A stretch of DNA of 64,000 bases. Origin: Bacillaceae bacterium IKA-2 (lineage in GTDB: Bacteria > Bacillota > Bacilli > Bacillales > Anaerobacillaceae). Shown piece after piece: positions 48,069-57,976 of the stretch. The notes beneath the pieces are model-generated. The model was not told the origin of the DNA. It did not search any database and worked only from the letters and a program-made list of their open reading frames with translations. Position 1 is the first letter of the stretch; every line of letters starts with the position of its first letter. The translations under genes were made by a program, and so were the position numbers. Location: NCBI GenBank assembly GCA_031761875.1, contig CP134492.1, forward strand, positions 2,914,001 through 2,978,000, given 5' to 3'.

Positions 48069-48359
48069 TTAGTTCCTCTCTTCACTTACTATCGACTGCT
48101 TGAATGAAAATATATCTATTACTGGGGCTTCAAGCAAACTTTTGTATGTGATAATCTTTGAATAACTTGATAGGTCTTTCATATATAAAAGATTGTCAAT
48201 TTCTTGGTTCATCTCATCAGTCAAGTATGTCCCACAATTTTGACATGAAATTGCTGGGATTTGTGAAATTTCTAGATAATCTTTTCCGTCTGGCATGATC
48301 CAATAGCAAGTCTTGATCGTTTCTTCTACTTCTTTATTTTCACACCATGTGCATTGCAT
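48069..48359 (-). CDS. YokU-like zinc-finger protein
   Basis: 96 aa. Two Cys pairs (CTWC at 3-6 and CQNC at 39-42) form an MqsA-N-type zinc ribbon. The rest is helical, with no clear DNA-binding helix-turn-helix. It is encoded between kamA and ablB on the same strand, as in other Bacillaceae beta-lysine clusters. It might aid KamA or sense metal, but no function is known. Confidence 0.75.
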   Translation of the reverse strand: MQCTWCENKEVEETIKTCYWIMPDGKDYLEISQIPAISCQNCGTYLTDEMNQEIDNLLYMKDLSSYSKIITYKSLLEAPVIDIFSFKQSIVSEERN

Positions 48360-48392
48360 GACAACCCCTCTTTCTAATTATGGGCATTGATT

Positions 48393-49802
48393 TTATGTTA
48401 CTTTTTTCTCTTTTGCATTTATTAATTTCTCTTTCATTTGATCCCTTTTTTTACGTCGATCCTTTAGTGATGAATACTCTTCAGATAAGCGATAATTCTT
48501 ACGTTTATCAAGACGACGTAGACCTTTAGGAACAAGATTAAATTCAACATCCTCAAACAACGCCGAAATTCCAACTGAATTCGAAGTATCTCTAGTACCA
48601 TAGACTTCATCAAAGTATGCATCTGCTCGACCCGGGAGGTAATTTTTTGGTTCTGGATACGTTGTAATTACACCTTCAAAGTTACGTAAAACGATTTTCT
48701 CAGGACTTTGAGCTAGTATATAATTTGGTTGTAGCGCAATCTTGCCACCACCACCGGGGGCATCAACAACAAAAGTTGGTACGGCAAAACCAGATGTATG
48801 CCCTCGAAGCCCTTCAATAATCTCTAACCCTTTAGAGACTGGAGCGCGAAAATGTCCGATCCCTTCAGACAAGTCACATTGATAAATATAATACGGTCTA
48901 ATACGTGCCTTTACTAAATCTTGCATTAATTTTTTCATGATATGGGTACTATCATTAATACCTGAAAGTATAACCGTTTGATTACCAAGTGGAACTCCTG
49001 CCATTAAAAGCATATCGCAAGCTTTCTTCGCTTCTCCTGTCAACTCGAGTGAATGATTAAAATGTGTATTTAGCCAGACTGGATGGTACTTTTTCAAAAT
49101 ATTGCACAAATTTTCAGTAATTCTTTGCGGAAAAACTACAGGCGCTCTCGTTCCAATTCGGATAACCTCTACATGTGAAATAGCTCTAAGATTTTTCAAA
49201 ATGTATTCGAGAATCGTGTCATTGATCAGGAGTCCATCTCCACCAGAGATTAACACATCTCGAACCTCAGGAGTTTGACGAATATACTCAATAGCAACAT
49301 CTAGTTGCTTCTTAGGCACACCCATTCCAACTTGCCCGGAGAATCTTCGTCGTGTACAGTAACGACAATACATTGAGCATTGATTTGTGACGAGAAATAA
49401 CACCCTGTCTGGATAACGATGAGTTAACCCAGGTACAGGTGAATCATCATCCTCTGATAATGGATCTTCTAAATCGTACTTCGTCTTGTGAATCTCAGCA
49501 GACAAAGGTACCGACTGCAACCGAATTGGACAACGTGGATCATAAGGGTTCATTAGTGAAGCATAATAAGGAGTAATATTTAAAGGGATTGTTTGAGTAG
49601 AAATTCGAACCCCCTCTTCTTCATCTGGAGTTAAATTAACGACTTTCTTTAAATCTTCAAGTGTACGAATCGTGTTTGTTAATTGCCATATCCAGTCATC
49701 CCATTTTTCCTGAGGTACATCCTTCCAAAGTTTAACTTCACTATAATGACGTCCTTCACTAATATTGAATGGTTTGATTACTTCGTCTTGTTTAGTCATC
49801 AT
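48393..49802 (-). CDS. kamA: Lysine 2,3-aminomutase
   Basis: 469 aa. Radical SAM and PLP enzyme that turns L-lysine into L-beta-lysine. The Fe-S motif is Cys142-x3-Cys146-x2-Cys149 in QCSMYCRYCTRR. The GDGLL glycine-rich segment and the PGGGGKI region with the PLP lysine near 355 are present. Two ATG codons in a row follow GGGGG. The first is used here and the second (49799) is equally possible. A -24/-12 promoter lies about 45 bases upstream, and a sigma-54 activator gene directly beyond it. Confidence 0.95.
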   Translation of the reverse strand: MMTKQDEVIKPFNISEGRHYSEVKLWKDVPQEKWDDWIWQLTNTIRTLEDLKKVVNLTPDEEEGVRISTQTIPLNITPYYASLMNPYDPRCPIRLQSVPLSAEIHKTKYDLEDPLSEDDDSPVPGLTHRYPDRVLFLVTNQCSMYCRYCTRRRFSGQVGMGVPKKQLDVAIEYIRQTPEVRDVLISGGDGLLINDTILEYILKNLRAISHVEVIRIGTRAPVVFPQRITENLCNILKKYHPVWLNTHFNHSLELTGEAKKACDMLLMAGVPLGNQTVILSGINDSTHIMKKLMQDLVKARIRPYYIYQCDLSEGIGHFRAPVSKGLEIIEGLRGHTSGFAVPTFVVDAPGGGGKIALQPNYILAQSPEKIVLRNFEGVITTYPEPKNYLPGRADAYFDEVYGTRDTSNSVGISALFEDVEFNLVPKGLRRLDKRKNYRLSEEYSSLKDRRKKRDQMKEKLINAKEKKVT

Positions 49803-49845
49803 AAAACCCCCACAAATTTACTTTTTTTTCATTTTTCTATATAAA

Positions 49846-49863
49846 TTGCAAGAAGGATGCCAA
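49846..49863 (-). promoter_or_regulatory. Predicted sigma-54 (-24/-12) promoter of kamA
   Basis: Minus strand TTGGCATCCTTCTTGCAA: GG and GC separated by exactly ten bases, close to the TGGCAc-n5-TTGCa consensus. Its position 45 bases before the kamA start, with an activator gene next door, supports it. Confidence 0.75.
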
Positions 49864-49891
49864 CCTAACGAATAATTTCCAAAAAAAATAA

Positions 49892-49917
49892 AAATTCAGA
49901 TTATTTTATCTGAATTT
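49892..49917. promoter_or_regulatory. 26-bp palindrome, candidate activator site for kamA
   Basis: AAATTCAGAT (49892-49901) and ATCTGAATTT (49908-49917), six bases apart, centred about 43 bases upstream of the -24 element. It could be the enhancer-type site of the adjacent sigma-54 activator. That is an inference from position and symmetry. Confidence 0.5.
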
Positions 49918-50070
49918 CATACAATAACACTGATATTTATAGGTTTTTATCATTATTATAATTTTTTTGATATTATAACTTACTGAAATAATTCGCCTAA
50001 AACTAGGTTATAAGAACTACACTCTTTCTATTAAAGACAAAGATTTATTTAATTATTACCTTAATGTGCA

Positions 50071-50114
50071 AAAAAAATGGCAGTAGCGAAAGATTACTGG
50101 CTGCCATTTTTTTT
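50071..50114. terminator. Terminator of the sigma-54 activator gene
   Basis: Stem with TGGCAG / CTGCCA and inner AGTA/TACT, flanked by an A-run and a T-run. It overlaps the end of the coding region, whose stop is at 50094. Confidence 0.8.
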
Positions 50115-51527
50115 GCACTTAATTTCAATTTGATATTTTTTTAATTTATATTGCAAAGCCTGCCTTTTTAATCCTAGTGCCTTTGCTGTTCGACTCACAT
50201 TCCCTGCATTCTTTTCAAAGACATTGAAAATGGTTTCTCGCTCAAATTCTTCGATAATGTTCGGTAAATCAATTGACCCTTGCGTTGGTACAAAACGGTT
50301 TACTTCCGGTACTTGTAGAGTCGAAAATTTATAGATATGGGCTGGTAAATGATGTTTTTCTAATCGTTCATATCCAATGTCAATAATATTAAAGGCATAC
50401 TCAATTGCATGACTAAGTTCGCGAATATTCCCTGGCCAATGATAGCTATGTAAATATTGCAAAGCTTCCCTACTAATTTCATGAACATGAGTACCGAACG
50501 TACTATTAAATTTTTCAATAAAATAGTTGACCAACAACGGTATATCTGACTTTCGTTCTTGAAGTGATGGTAGATGAACATGAACAACATTTAAACGGTA
50601 ATACAAATCGGAACGCAAGATATTTTTTTCCAATGCCACCTCGGGACTAATGTTCATTGCCGAAATGATGCGAACATCTAATTCCTTTTCAGCTTTACCA
50701 CCGATTCTTCTTATTTTACCGTCTTGTAAAACACGGAGTAATTTTGCTTGCAAAGTTAAATCAAGACTATTTAGCTCATCTAACAACAACGTCCCTCCAT
50801 TCGCTTGTTCAAAAATACCTGGACGATCAATCGCCCCAGTAAAAGCACCTTTTGTTGTTCCAAACATGAGACCTTCCATTAGCTCTCTAGGAACAGCCGC
50901 GCAATTTTGGGCAATAAATGGCTTTTCACATCGCCTACTATCATTATGGATACTTTGCGCTACTAACTCTTTCCCGGTTCCAGTGACTCCACAAATCATA
51001 ACAGGTGAATCTGAACGCGTGGCTTTCTTTGCGATGTCGATAGCTTCTTGAAAAGGTTTGCTTGCTCCAATTAGATCACTGAATCGATAGTCTGCTGTAC
51101 CCTTAGAGATTTTTTCCTTTTTCTTTGTTTCATAGAGTTTTTTTCGCAATTCTATGGTCTGGTCATACATGCTAACAATTTGTGTAATATCTTTGGCCGA
51201 TTCTACTGCCCCAATGATTTGTTCCCCATCATATAGCGGATAGGTACTATTAATCGTGGTAATATGTTTACCTTGTAAATTAACATAGGTTTGGATTCGC
51301 TCAACAGTTTTCACTTCCTTATACAAGGCCTTGTTTAAGGTACTTGTTTCAACTGTTAATGATGGATACAATTGGAAAATCGTTTTACCGATGACTTTTT
51401 CTCGACTAAGACCATCAATATTTGCCATTGCTTGGTTATAAAAAACTGTACTTCCATTTTTATCAACCATATGAACACCTTCATTGATTTTATGTAAAAT
51501 TGATTCGAAATGTGATGACCACTCCAT
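50094..51527 (-). CDS. Sigma-54-dependent transcriptional activator (PAS-AAA-Fis)
   Basis: 477 aa from ATG 51527, with AAGGGG ten bases upstream. N-terminal PAS domain (about 5-115), then an AAA+ domain: Walker A GVTGTGKE, the GAFTGA loop that contacts sigma-54, and Walker B GGTLLLDE. A C-terminal Fis-type helix-turn-helix follows (NVSRTAKALGLKRQALQYKL). Similar to RocR/BkdR-type regulators of amino-acid catabolism. It lies between kamA and yodQ. The -24/-12 promoter of kamA is its obvious target. Confidence 0.92.
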   Translation of the reverse strand: MEWSSHFESILHKINEGVHMVDKNGSTVFYNQAMANIDGLSREKVIGKTIFQLYPSLTVETSTLNKALYKEVKTVERIQTYVNLQGKHITTINSTYPLYDGEQIIGAVESAKDITQIVSMYDQTIELRKKLYETKKKEKISKGTADYRFSDLIGASKPFQEAIDIAKKATRSDSPVMICGVTGTGKELVAQSIHNDSRRCEKPFIAQNCAAVPRELMEGLMFGTTKGAFTGAIDRPGIFEQANGGTLLLDELNSLDLTLQAKLLRVLQDGKIRRIGGKAEKELDVRIISAMNISPEVALEKNILRSDLYYRLNVVHVHLPSLQERKSDIPLLVNYFIEKFNSTFGTHVHEISREALQYLHSYHWPGNIRELSHAIEYAFNIIDIGYERLEKHHLPAHIYKFSTLQVPEVNRFVPTQGSIDLPNIIEEFERETIFNVFEKNAGNVSRTAKALGLKRQALQYKLKKYQIEIKCKKNGSQ

Positions 51528-51705
51528 AGTTATTTTGCCCCTTTTAAGATGCATTTGACCTTCTATTCGTCCTTAATTGATAAAGCAATTAAGAACACCC
51601 TTCTATATTTTACCATTTATAATCATCCACTTGCCATGAATTAGATGAGTAATTCTGTAAATCAGACTATTTTGTAGTTTTTGGAGTCTTAACATATGAT
51701 GAATA

Positions 51706-51729
51706 GGCCCTAGTCAGTTTACCAGGGCC
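51706..51729 (-). terminator. Hairpin past yodQ
   Basis: GGCCCT / AGGGCC stem with a 12-nt loop, 30 bases past the yodQ stop. No clear U-tract follows, so its terminator role is uncertain. Confidence 0.45.
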
Positions 51730-51758
51730 CATTTAAAAATAATGAACCGCAAACGTGC

Positions 51759-53024
51759 TTATTCGTTTCCTTCTATTTCACACCAATCTATTACAGATAA
51801 GGCGATTATTTCAGCTGCTTCAAAGATTTTATCTATTTCGATATATTCATTTGGAAAATGGGCCAAATTTGAAATTCCTGGGCCAAAAATAATTGAAGGA
51901 GTGTCTCCAACTTGAGATAGCAGACCACCGTCTGTTCCCCAAGGAGAGGCCTCTATAATAGGCTCCTTATTAAGGACCGCCTTATAATTACTTGACAAAA
52001 TATTCATTAAGTGATGATTTTCATCAATTGAACCTGGCAGCCAACGTGCTCCATACCATTCAAGTTCGACTGGGGCTTCTTTAAACCATGAATCAATTGA
52101 CGCTAAGTTTTGTAACCACTTTTCTAACTCAACTTGGACATCTTCAATTCGCTCGTTTGGTGCAATACCAATTCGACCTTCTAGCATTACTAAATCGCAA
52201 ACAGAAGAAGGCCACTCGCCCCCTTCGATTCGGCCAATATTAATAGGTACCGGGATCGGTACATTGGCATACAACGGGTCGTCAATTCGTTTATTGCGTA
52301 GTTGCTCTAAGTTTTCGATATGTTTTAGAACGATCATACTTTTTTCAATCGCGCTTACTCCATGGTACCTCATCCCCCCGTGTGCAGCACGACCTTTGAC
52401 GTGAACTCTAAACCACTTTGAACCTTGTTGTTTCGGGAAAATTTTCATGTTTGTTGGTTCAGGAATAATGGCCGCGTCTGCCTTATATCCTCGTACTATG
52501 GCAGCTAGCGTGCCTGCACCGCCACTTTCTTCTTCCACGACACTTTGTAAAATTATATCTCCTTTAAGTTTAATCCCAAGTGATTGAATGGCTTCTATTG
52601 CAAGCATTAAGGCTACATTACCACCCTTCATATCCGTTGTACCGCGACCATAAACTTTCCCATCGATAATTTTTCCAGAATAGGGATTATCTTTCCATTG
52701 AGTCTCATCTCCTGCTGGAACAACATCCATATGACCATTCAATACGATCGAAGGACCGCCCCCTGAGCCTTTTAATACTCCGACAACATTTTCACTACCA
52801 CTAAATGTTTTTCGTGTGCAAAAAAAGTATCGATTTTTGGAAAGCTCTTCTCCATCTAGTTCCCAAACATCTACATCTAAGCCCATCTCATTAAGTTTTT
52901 TTGCTACTAACGCCTGCACGTTCTTTTCATTTCCTTGTGTACTTGGTATTTGCACAAGCTTTTGTAATAAAGTAACAGCGCTATCACGATTTTTTTCTAG
53001 CCAACTATGGATACGTTCTTTCAT
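51759..53024 (-). CDS. yodQ: M20-family deacylase (YodQ)
   Basis: 421 aa. Zinc-dependent amidohydrolase of the ArgE/DapE type: NGHMDVVP, RGTTDMKGG and EEESGG carry the metal and catalytic residues, and the dimerisation domain shows GRAAHGG. It probably removes the acyl group from an acetyl-beta-lysine-derived intermediate. In B. subtilis yodQ lies in the same yodTSRQP-kamA operon. ATG start with GGAGGCG seven bases upstream, 38 bases after yodR. Confidence 0.85.
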   Translation of the reverse strand: MKERIHSWLEKNRDSAVTLLQKLVQIPSTQGNEKNVQALVAKKLNEMGLDVDVWELDGEELSKNRYFFCTRKTFSGSENVVGVLKGSGGGPSIVLNGHMDVVPAGDETQWKDNPYSGKIIDGKVYGRGTTDMKGGNVALMLAIEAIQSLGIKLKGDIILQSVVEEESGGAGTLAAIVRGYKADAAIIPEPTNMKIFPKQQGSKWFRVHVKGRAAHGGMRYHGVSAIEKSMIVLKHIENLEQLRNKRIDDPLYANVPIPVPINIGRIEGGEWPSSVCDLVMLEGRIGIAPNERIEDVQVELEKWLQNLASIDSWFKEAPVELEWYGARWLPGSIDENHHLMNILSSNYKAVLNKEPIIEASPWGTDGGLLSQVGDTPSIIFGPGISNLAHFPNEYIEIDKIFEAAEIIALSVIDWCEIEGNE

Positions 53025-53062
53025 TAATATTCGCCTCCTAAATACATTTCTTAAAAAACCAC

Positions 53063-53728
53063 CTAAATATACTTTACAGTTTCTGCAATGAAAAAGTTTG
53101 CTTCGGTATGTTTTGTAACATCTTCAATTGTGTATGGTTTCATTACTTCCGTTAATACTAACCCTCCTGGTGTTACGTGAAATACAGCCATATCAGTTAT
53201 GATAAGGTCAACACTCTTTTTTGCTGTTAAGGGTAAGGTACAAGTTTTTAGGATTTTCGATTCACCCGATTTATTGACGTGGTACATTAAAACGATGACC
53301 TTTTTTGATTTTTGGGCAAGCTCAACAGCCCCACCCATCCCAGGAACGATCTTTCCCGGCACAATCCAATTTGCTAAATCACCCGTTTCGCTAACTTCAA
53401 GTCCACCTAAAATCGTAACATCTACTTTTCCACTACGAATAATTCCAAATGCAGTCGCACTGTCGAAATAAGAAGCACCAGGGGTAATCATAACCGGATA
53501 CCCACCGGCGTTACATAAATTTGCATCCTCGTCCCCAATAGCTGGACTTTGACCCGTTCCCAAAATCCCATTTTCAGCATGAAACATTGCTTTTAGAGTA
53601 TCAGGCAAATAATTTGCAACTAATGTTGGGATACCGATCCCTAAATTAACCGTCATACCGTCTTTGATTTCCGCTGCAGCTCGCTTTGCGATTCGTTGTC
53701 TAACATCTATTCCCATACCCATTTCCAA
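53063..53728 (-). CDS. yodR: CoA-transferase subunit B (YodR)
   Basis: 221 aa. Family I CoA-transferase beta subunit. The catalytic Glu is in FHAENGILGTG, and the GGYPVMITPGASYFD segment is typical of the acetoacetate/3-oxoacid type. It works with YodS to load a beta-keto or beta-amino acid onto CoA. It overlaps the end of yodS by 22 bases; downstream ATG codons at 53722 and 53716 are alternative starts. Confidence 0.88.
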   Translation of the reverse strand: MEMGMGIDVRQRIAKRAAAEIKDGMTVNLGIGIPTLVANYLPDTLKAMFHAENGILGTGQSPAIGDEDANLCNAGGYPVMITPGASYFDSATAFGIIRSGKVDVTILGGLEVSETGDLANWIVPGKIVPGMGGAVELAQKSKKVIVLMYHVNKSGESKILKTCTLPLTAKKSVDLIITDMAVFHVTPGGLVLTEVMKPYTIEDVTKHTEANFFIAETVKYI

Positions 53729-54381
53729 TCGACCCCTTGACTTTTAATGATCATATCAACGAACACCCCTGGTGTGACAATTTCCTCTGGATTAAGTTCG
53801 CCTAACGGAACAATTTCTTCAACTTCGGCAATTGTAAATTTTCCAGCCATGGCAACGAGTGGGTTCGTGTTTCTTGCACTTTTATCAAAGATTAAGTTTC
53901 CGTACACGTCTGCCTTTTTCGCATAGACAATGGCAACATCGGCTGTCAGTGCAGTTTCAATTAAATAGGGTTTTCCATTTAGCTCAACCGTTTCCTTGTT
54001 TTCTGCTACCATCATGTCAATTCCAACATCAGTAAGGATCCCACCAAGTCCCATTCCACCTGCACGAATTCGTTCCGCTAGTGTTCCTTGAGGAGAAAAC
54101 TCAACTTTGAGCTTACCTTCTGTCATCAGTTTCCCGGCAATCGGATTAGAGCCAATATGAGAGGCGATTAAACTTGTTACCCTTCCTTGACTGATAAGTT
54201 TACCTATACCGATAGTTGGAAAGCCAGTATCATTGCCAATTAAGTGAAGGTCCCGAACACCTTTGTCGAGAATACCATTTATAAGGGTTGGTGGATTTCC
54301 AACTCCTCCAAATCCACCATACATAAGGGTTATGCCATCATGTATATGTGCTAATGCTTCGTCAATACTACAAACTTTCAT
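53707..54381 (-). CDS. yodS: CoA-transferase subunit A (YodS)
   Basis: 224 aa. Family I CoA-transferase alpha subunit with the GGFGGVGNPPTLI glycine loop and the SPQGTLAERIRAGG segment. Partner of YodR. ATG start with AGAGGAG about 11 bases upstream, 16 bases after yodT. The substrate is probably a product of lysine breakdown, but the family cannot be split by substrate from sequence alone. Confidence 0.88.
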   Translation of the reverse strand: MKVCSIDEALAHIHDGITLMYGGFGGVGNPPTLINGILDKGVRDLHLIGNDTGFPTIGIGKLISQGRVTSLIASHIGSNPIAGKLMTEGKLKVEFSPQGTLAERIRAGGMGLGGILTDVGIDMMVAENKETVELNGKPYLIETALTADVAIVYAKKADVYGNLIFDKSARNTNPLVAMAGKFTIAEVEEIVPLGELNPEEIVTPGVFVDMIIKSQGVDWKWVWE

Positions 54382-54397
54382 TTATTTCGAGCTCCTC

Positions 54398-55756
54398 TCA
54401 CGCTAATGACCCATTATTTAGTAAACCTAATTCTGCTTCTATTTCCTGTACTACTGCATGAAATATAGCTACGAGTTCATCAACCTCTATTTTTGTAATA
54501 ACAAGTGGTGGCGAAATAATAATCGCATCACCAGTCACGCCTTCTTCGCCCGCATTTGCTGGGTAAATGAGCAAGCCTTTACTCATCGATTTTCTAATCA
54601 CCAGCGCCGAAATGTTGAGAGCTCTATTAAATGAACGTTTTTCAATTTTATTTGCGACAAATTCAATTCCTAGTAAAAGCCCTTTACCACGAACGTCTCC
54701 AATTATTGAACTCTTTTTAGCAAGTTCTTCTAATTTCCCTTTTAAATATCCCCCTGTTTCAACCGCCAACTCATCTAGCCGATGTTTTTCAATAAAATCT
54801 AATACAGCAAGTGCTACTGCAGCTGACTGTGGATTGGCACTATAAGTATGACCGCTCATGATTGATTTTGAACCTTTTAAGATTGGTTCCATTACACGAT
54901 CACTAACTAATGTTGCCGCGATAGGTGTATACCCTGCACTCATTCCCTTGCCAAGAGCAACAATATCAGGCTGCACTTTCCAATGTTCGATAGCTAACAT
55001 TTCCCCAGTACGGCCAACACCTGTCATAACTTCATCAGCAATAAATAAAATGTTATAGCGATCACATATTTCTTTTATTTTTTCATAATATCCTGCAGGT
55101 GGCACGACGGCCGCTGCAGCTGCTCCGACGATAGGTTCTGCAATAAATGCAGCTATTTTATCTTCACCAGTTCGTTGAATCACTCTTTCTAATTCACTTG
55201 CACAAAGAAGATCGCAACTAGGATAGTCCAGCTTGAACGGACAACGATAACAATACGGGGCCGAAACGGATGGGAAATCTTCGAGTAACGAGACAAATCG
55301 CTCTCTTCTACCGACATGACCGGACATTGATAATGCCCCCATCGTTATTCCATGGTAACTCATCCAACGTGAAATTATTTTGTTTTTTGTATAAACGCCT
55401 TGCTCTTGCCAATATTGAATCGCTATTTTCATAGCAGTTTCCGTTGCCTCTGATCCACTACTGACAAAAAAGGACCAATTCAAATCACCAGGCATGATCT
55501 CACTTAGTTTTTTAGCTAATGCTTCAGCAGGTTCGCTTGTAAATTGTGAACGATACACAAAAGAAACTTTTTTTGCTTGCTCATGCATGGCATTAATAAT
55601 TTCTTCAACACCGTGTCCGATACTTGCCGTTACTGCACCAGAAGAACCGTCTAGATATTTTTTATTATTTTCGTCATAAAGGTATACCCCTTTTCCGTAC
55701 TTTACCATCGGATATTCCGTTTCTAGGATTGGTTTTATTAAATGGTCGCGTTTCAT
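54398..55756 (-). CDS. yodT: Class III aminotransferase (YodT)
   Basis: 452 aa. PLP aminotransferase with the GSEATETAMK cofactor-binding segment, the FIADEVMTGVGRTG Asp motif and the PLP lysine in ALGKGMSAGY. Like B. subtilis YodT it begins the yodTSRQ run, and probably transaminates a beta-lysine-derived compound. ATG start with GGGAGG upstream. It is divergent from the PucR-type regulator gene. No sigma-54 promoter was found in front of it. Confidence 0.88.
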   Translation of the reverse strand: MKRDHLIKPILETEYPMVKYGKGVYLYDENNKKYLDGSSGAVTASIGHGVEEIINAMHEQAKKVSFVYRSQFTSEPAEALAKKLSEIMPGDLNWSFFVSSGSEATETAMKIAIQYWQEQGVYTKNKIISRWMSYHGITMGALSMSGHVGRRERFVSLLEDFPSVSAPYCYRCPFKLDYPSCDLLCASELERVIQRTGEDKIAAFIAEPIVGAAAAAVVPPAGYYEKIKEICDRYNILFIADEVMTGVGRTGEMLAIEHWKVQPDIVALGKGMSAGYTPIAATLVSDRVMEPILKGSKSIMSGHTYSANPQSAAVALAVLDFIEKHRLDELAVETGGYLKGKLEELAKKSSIIGDVRGKGLLLGIEFVANKIEKRSFNRALNISALVIRKSMSKGLLIYPANAGEEGVTGDAIIISPPLVITKIEVDELVAIFHAVVQEIEAELGLLNNGSLA

Positions 55757-56177
55757 TTTCTAATCCTCCCTTATTGCCTGTACTAACTACTATATATTTC
55801 TATGTGTTGTTTCTTAAAAGTGAACTTTTCAGAATTTTCTTTCTTATAAATATTTTAATGGAATTGTCGGGTAAATTCTATTCGACGCAGTCGCTATAAT
55901 AAAAGATTAATTTTGTACATTTTGTATAAATTTTTCGATTCGGAAATTTATTATTTATGGTAAAATTACAGATATCACTTCTACCTTTAATGAAATATCG
56001 ACTTTAGGGATTGTAAAGAAAATAGCGGTTCAATGATGATAATGATATTTTGTATCGACAATATTTTCATGGAGATACCTTAAAATGAGGAAACGTGTAT
56101 TTTTATCCATACTGGTGACTAATCATATAATTTATGGAGATGTTTGGGGTTACTTTTTAGATGAGGAGATGGACAAG
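55757..56177. other. Divergent regulatory region between yodT and the pucR-type gene
   Basis: AT-rich with no convincing gene. The GG-n10-GC pattern of sigma-54 promoters is absent on the yodT side. Several TATAAT-like boxes are possible, but none has a strong -35. The 56085-56177 part is open in the regulator frame but lies upstream of the preferred start. Confidence 0.4.
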
Positions 56178-57839
56178 TTGGCTATTACCATACAGGAAGC
56201 ACTGGCGTTACCGATTATGAAAGAAACTAGGTTAATTGCAGGACAGAATGGATTAGCAAATTTAATTAAGTGGGTAACCATTGTTGAAATACTAGAAGAC
56301 ATTAATCGACTTCAAGACGGGGAATTTTTAATTACAACTGGCTTTGGATTGAGGGATAGCGATGAAAAAAAAGCTAAATTTGCACAGCTTCTTGGTCAAG
56401 GAAAACTTTCAGGTGTAGCCATTTATACAGGATTTTATTTACCTGAAATACCCGCTTCACTTATCGATGTTGCCAATGAACATAACTTGCCTCTCATTGA
56501 GATTCCGGCAGATATTAACTTTTCGATGATAACGAGAGCAATACTAGAGCAAATTATTAATAGCCAAATGCAATTACTAGAGGATTCTCTAAGTATTCAT
56601 AAAGAATTAACAAGTTTAGTACTTAAAAACAAGGGGACAAAAGAGATTGCTACTACATTAGCAAACCTCACGTCCGCGGCAATTATTGTCTACAATGACA
56701 TTCAAACGATTGATAATATCGTGGAAAATAATATCGACCTATATATACTAGACAAAATGAACATCAAAATTGATGGAGCTGAGTTCAGCTTAAAAGAAAA
56801 GCTTGATAGTAGTGCCAAATTGAGAACACATACACATTTTCACGTCCTAAATTACCATGTATCAGTTTATCCGATTATCGCTAGTAACCAGTTATTTGGA
56901 TCAATCGTTGCAATTAAGCGAAGTGACATGTGGCGTGAAATGGACGATATAGCCATCGAACATGCAGGAACTGTATACGCGATTGAAGGGTTAAGAAAAG
57001 TAGCTATTGAAGAAACTAAAATTCGCCTACAAGGAGACTTTTTAGAAGAGATTATTCATGACCATATTACAAATAAAGCCTATACTCTTGAACAAGGAAA
57101 GAAACTTGGCTATGACCTTTCTAATAGCCAATCATTCTTTTACGTATTGATTAAAAAACATAAAACAGAACCTAGTGAAGTACGCTCATTAGAAACAAGA
57201 CTATTTCAAACGGTGAATCAAGTGCTAAAGAATAAAAATCAGCCCTACATTTGTCGCTCAAAGCTAGATTCGTTAATGCTATTAGTTAATATAGTTGGGG
57301 AAACTGATCTAGAAAAAAAGCAAAACTGTTATTGGCTCGCAAAAGAAATCAATAAACAATGGCTTTATTTCTTTCCCGACTATCCTTTAATTATCGGGAT
57401 TGGCAGATGCTATGACGATATGACTATGCTTTCTCAAAGTGCAAAAGAAGCTCAACTAGCTGTTTCATTATCAGGGTTACTGATTAATCCTGATACAATC
57501 GTTCATTATAACGAGCTCGGGACTTACCATTTACTGATTAACATGAAAGAGGCTGGCATTGATTTAGAAAAGCTATACATTGATTCTTTAGAACCACTAC
57601 TCAAACATGCTCGTAAAGGAACTGATTTGCTTGAAACGTTAGACGTTTATCTATACAATAACCAGAACATCCAGACAACAGCTGGAGATTTATTTATACA
57701 TCGTCATACACTAAACTATCGTCTCAAACAAATCGAAACAAAAACTGGATTACAATTAAAGTCAGCCGATGACCGAATGCAAATTCAACTAGCAATTATG
57801 GCATATAAATTGCTTAATCACACAGGGGAAATAAACTAA
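56178..57839 (+). CDS. PucR-family transcriptional regulator
   Basis: 553 aa from TTG 56178, nine bases after GAGGAG. ATG codons at 56085 and 56169 have no properly spaced site. It has the N-terminal PucR domain (ITIQEALALPIMKETRLIAG and on to about 120), a GGDEF-like middle part, and the C-terminal PucR_2 helix-turn-helix (NNQNIQTTAGDLFIHRHTLNYRLKQIE). These regulators respond to amino acids, purines or similar metabolites. Lying between the yod and roc genes, it is a likely activator of one or both. Confidence 0.88.
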   Translation: MAITIQEALALPIMKETRLIAGQNGLANLIKWVTIVEILEDINRLQDGEFLITTGFGLRDSDEKKAKFAQLLGQGKLSGVAIYTGFYLPEIPASLIDVANEHNLPLIEIPADINFSMITRAILEQIINSQMQLLEDSLSIHKELTSLVLKNKGTKEIATTLANLTSAAIIVYNDIQTIDNIVENNIDLYILDKMNIKIDGAEFSLKEKLDSSAKLRTHTHFHVLNYHVSVYPIIASNQLFGSIVAIKRSDMWREMDDIAIEHAGTVYAIEGLRKVAIEETKIRLQGDFLEEIIHDHITNKAYTLEQGKKLGYDLSNSQSFFYVLIKKHKTEPSEVRSLETRLFQTVNQVLKNKNQPYICRSKLDSLMLLVNIVGETDLEKKQNCYWLAKEINKQWLYFFPDYPLIIGIGRCYDDMTMLSQSAKEAQLAVSLSGLLINPDTIVHYNELGTYHLLINMKEAGIDLEKLYIDSLEPLLKHARKGTDLLETLDVYLYNNQNIQTTAGDLFIHRHTLNYRLKQIETKTGLQLKSADDRMQIQLAIMAYKLLNHTGEIN

Positions 57840-57976
57840 TACAGTTCTGATACTTTGTATTGCTAGAGGAATGAATGAAATTCATTTAAGGACCTATGAT
57901 TTCACATAGAAAACTACTAGTTTCAAGACATATCAACCTGAACACGCAATAAAAGCTTCAGCATACTAACACATGT

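Noticed and set aside
55757-56084. Sigma-54 promoter for yodT
   Set aside because: No GG-n10-GC pattern on the yodT strand in this region.
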